Assembly: GCA_040902585.1 (NCBI GenBank)
Contig: JBBDXA010000130.1
Span: forward strand, 66,349-130,348
DNA from: JBBDXA01 sp040902585
Lineage (GTDB): Bacteria > Planctomycetota > Phycisphaerae > Phycisphaerales > Phycisphaeraceae
Direction: 5' to 3'
Length of the DNA: 64,000 nucleotides
The position numbers and the translations under genes were made by a program. The notes beneath the pieces were generated by a model. It was not told the origin of the DNA and ran no database searches. It saw nothing but the letters and a program-made list of their open reading frames with translations. Numbering within the stretch: the stretch's first letter is position 1; every line of letters starts with the position of its first letter. Positions 63,007-64,000 of this stretch are shown here, piece after piece.

Positions 63007-63771
63007 GTGTCGCACGAGACTGCCAACCAGTCGGACGCAATCGGCGCACCTCCTGCCGGGGACCAGGCCTCGGCCTCGCCTCCGGTTCCGGCGTGGCAAT
63101 GGTCCTCCGACTGGACCACGCTGTGGGTTCTCACCCTCTCTCTGGCGGCCGCGATCGGATCGGCCGCTCAACTCGCCACCGCCGAAACGCAGCACGGCTT
63201 CTTCCTCGCGGCGGTTCTCATCGCCGTCTGCTTTGTCGCAGCCTGGTATGACGCCGCCACAGGGCGCGTGCCCAACATGCTGACCTATCCGGCGTTTCTC
63301 CTCGGCCTGGCGGTGAACCTGATTGCCGCGCTCCTGACGGCGGCGGGCGTGACCATCTTTGCCCGCTGGGCCGGCTCCGTGGACATGGGCGCCAGCCTGG
63401 CCGGGGCCGGCGTATGCCTGGCGATCGGCATCACCTGCATGATCGCCGGCGGACTTGGAGGCGGTGACGTCAAGCTCATGGCGGCCATCGGCGCGATCGT
63501 CGGATTCGATGCCACGCTCGCCATCCTCTTCAATACCCTGGTGATCGCATCGGTCATCGCGCTCATCAACCTGATCGCGGCAGGCCGGCTGACCGAGTTC
63601 ATGCGACTGGCGGCGTACAATGCCCTGACTTTGTGGGTGCTTCGTCGAAGAATTCCTTTTGAACAGCCGCAGAAACACACCATCCCATTGGCCGTGCCGA
63701 TTCTGCTCGCGGTGGTCGCGGCCAGGTTCGGCGTGGGCTACGAAACCATCATGGAATGGAGCGCGCCCTGA
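63007..63771 (+). CDS. Prepilin peptidase TadV/CpaA-like (A24 family)
   Basis: The GTG directly after the TAA of the pilin gene begins a 254-residue protein. After a soluble N-terminus of about 35 residues it has membrane helices. The first catalytic Asp is in AWYDAATGRVPNML and the second in GGLGGGDVKLMAA, the A24 aspartyl protease pair. The hydrophilic N-terminal stretch is unusual for TadV. It should cleave the leaders of the Flp-like pilins upstream. The end overlaps the next gene by 16 nt. Confidence 0.88.
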   Translation: MSHETANQSDAIGAPPAGDQASASPPVPAWQWSSDWTTLWVLTLSLAAAIGSAAQLATAETQHGFFLAAVLIAVCFVAAWYDAATGRVPNMLTYPAFLLGLAVNLIAALLTAAGVTIFARWAGSVDMGASLAGAGVCLAIGITCMIAGGLGGGDVKLMAAIGAIVGFDATLAILFNTLVIASVIALINLIAAGRLTEFMRLAAYNALTLWVLRRRIPFEQPQKHTIPLAVPILLAVVAARFGVGYETIMEWSAP

Positions 63772-64000
63772 AGCAGAGCATCCTGCCATCCTGGCTTCGG
63801 CTCTACGCCGCCGTGCTGATGGTGACGCTCGGCATCGTGACGGCGCTGCACGGCCTGCGCATGTTTCAGGTTCAGTCGCAGCAGGAAGCGATCGCCCAAG
63901 CCGCGGGCAGTCGAGTGCCGGCAATCGCGCTGGGCGCGACGGGCGTGTTTCTGCTGGCGGTCGGCCTGGCGATCGCGCGTCAAAGTCTGCCGAGTTGGCG
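63756..64000 (+). CDS. Membrane protein, partial at the window edge
   Basis: An ATG inside the end of the peptidase gene opens a frame that runs to the window edge (81 codons). It begins MERALKQSILPSWLRLYAAVLMVTLGIVTALHGLRMF and has a second helix (IALGATGVFLLAVGLAIA). Overlap with the peptidase suggests coupling. The family is not recognisable from this part. Confidence 0.6.
   Translation, partial: MERALKQSILPSWLRLYAAVLMVTLGIVTALHGLRMFQVQSQQEAIAQAAGSRVPAIALGATGVFLLAVGLAIARQSLPSW

Overview
The window is GC-rich and densely coded. Its content points to a member of the Planctomycetota, probably a Phycisphaerae-like lineage. It has large DUF1549/DUF1553 (PSD1) cytochromes paired with DUF1501 proteins, a PVC-type dehydrogenase/cytochrome fusion, a formylglycine sulfatase, DUF1080 proteins, a prepilin-like protein with a C-terminal CDGH segment, and two membrane proteins carrying a CxxCxYxL...CPECG zinc ribbon. 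This assignment is inference from gene families; no rRNA or tRNA gene was seen.

Layout. (1) 1-8588, minus strand: start of a small NRPS locus, transcribed right to left and running off the left edge. The order is an oxalyl-CoA-synthetase-like acyl-AMP ligase with a carrier domain, then an NRPS whose N-terminus is an isocitrate lyase/PEP-mutase-family enzyme followed by C-A-PCP, then a C-A module cut by the window edge. (2) 8843-17757: assorted genes (zinc-ribbon membrane protein, MFS transporter, secreted proteins, sulfatase, a prepilin-like protein) separated by inverted-repeat elements. (3) 17736-31810, minus strand: a ten-gene, tightly coupled operon resembling aryl polyene/xanthomonadin pigment loci. 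It holds a GT2-DUF2062 protein, an ACP-dehydratase fusion, a LolA-like carrier, an acyltransferase, a ketosynthase-chain length factor fusion, a chorismatase, a halogenase-like flavoprotein, an aryl/acyl-AMP ligase, a lipoprotein, an MMPL exporter and a polysaccharide deacetylase. The chorismatase would make hydroxybenzoate, the ligase would activate it, KS-CLF/ACP-DH would extend it, and the acyltransferase, LolA, lipoprotein and MMPL proteins would place the product in the outer membrane. No ketoreductase or thioesterase is present in the window. (4) 31919-47448: planctomycete surface/periplasmic catabolic genes (two PSD1-DUF1501 pairs, a DUF1080 protein, a giant PVC dehydrogenase) plus threonine synthase. 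(5) 47545-64000: a Tad/Flp pilus locus with a divergent layout. The minus-strand arm is cpaB, FHA-cpaF, tadB, tadC, an FHA-TM protein and a Ser/Thr kinase, behind a strong sigma-70-type promoter. The plus-strand arm holds LpoB/YcfL-like lipoproteins, a large secreted protein with a duplicated domain, a second cpaF, two Flp-like pilins, a TadV-like peptidase and a truncated membrane protein.

Two genome-wide themes show up. Several genes have a -10 hexamer only 6-9 nt before the ATG and no usable Shine-Dalgarno, which suggests leaderless mRNAs. Short GC-rich repeat elements occur between genes and also, in frame, inside one PSD1 gene. No CRISPR array, insertion sequence or complete mobile element was recognised. 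No stretch above 300 bases lacks a gene.
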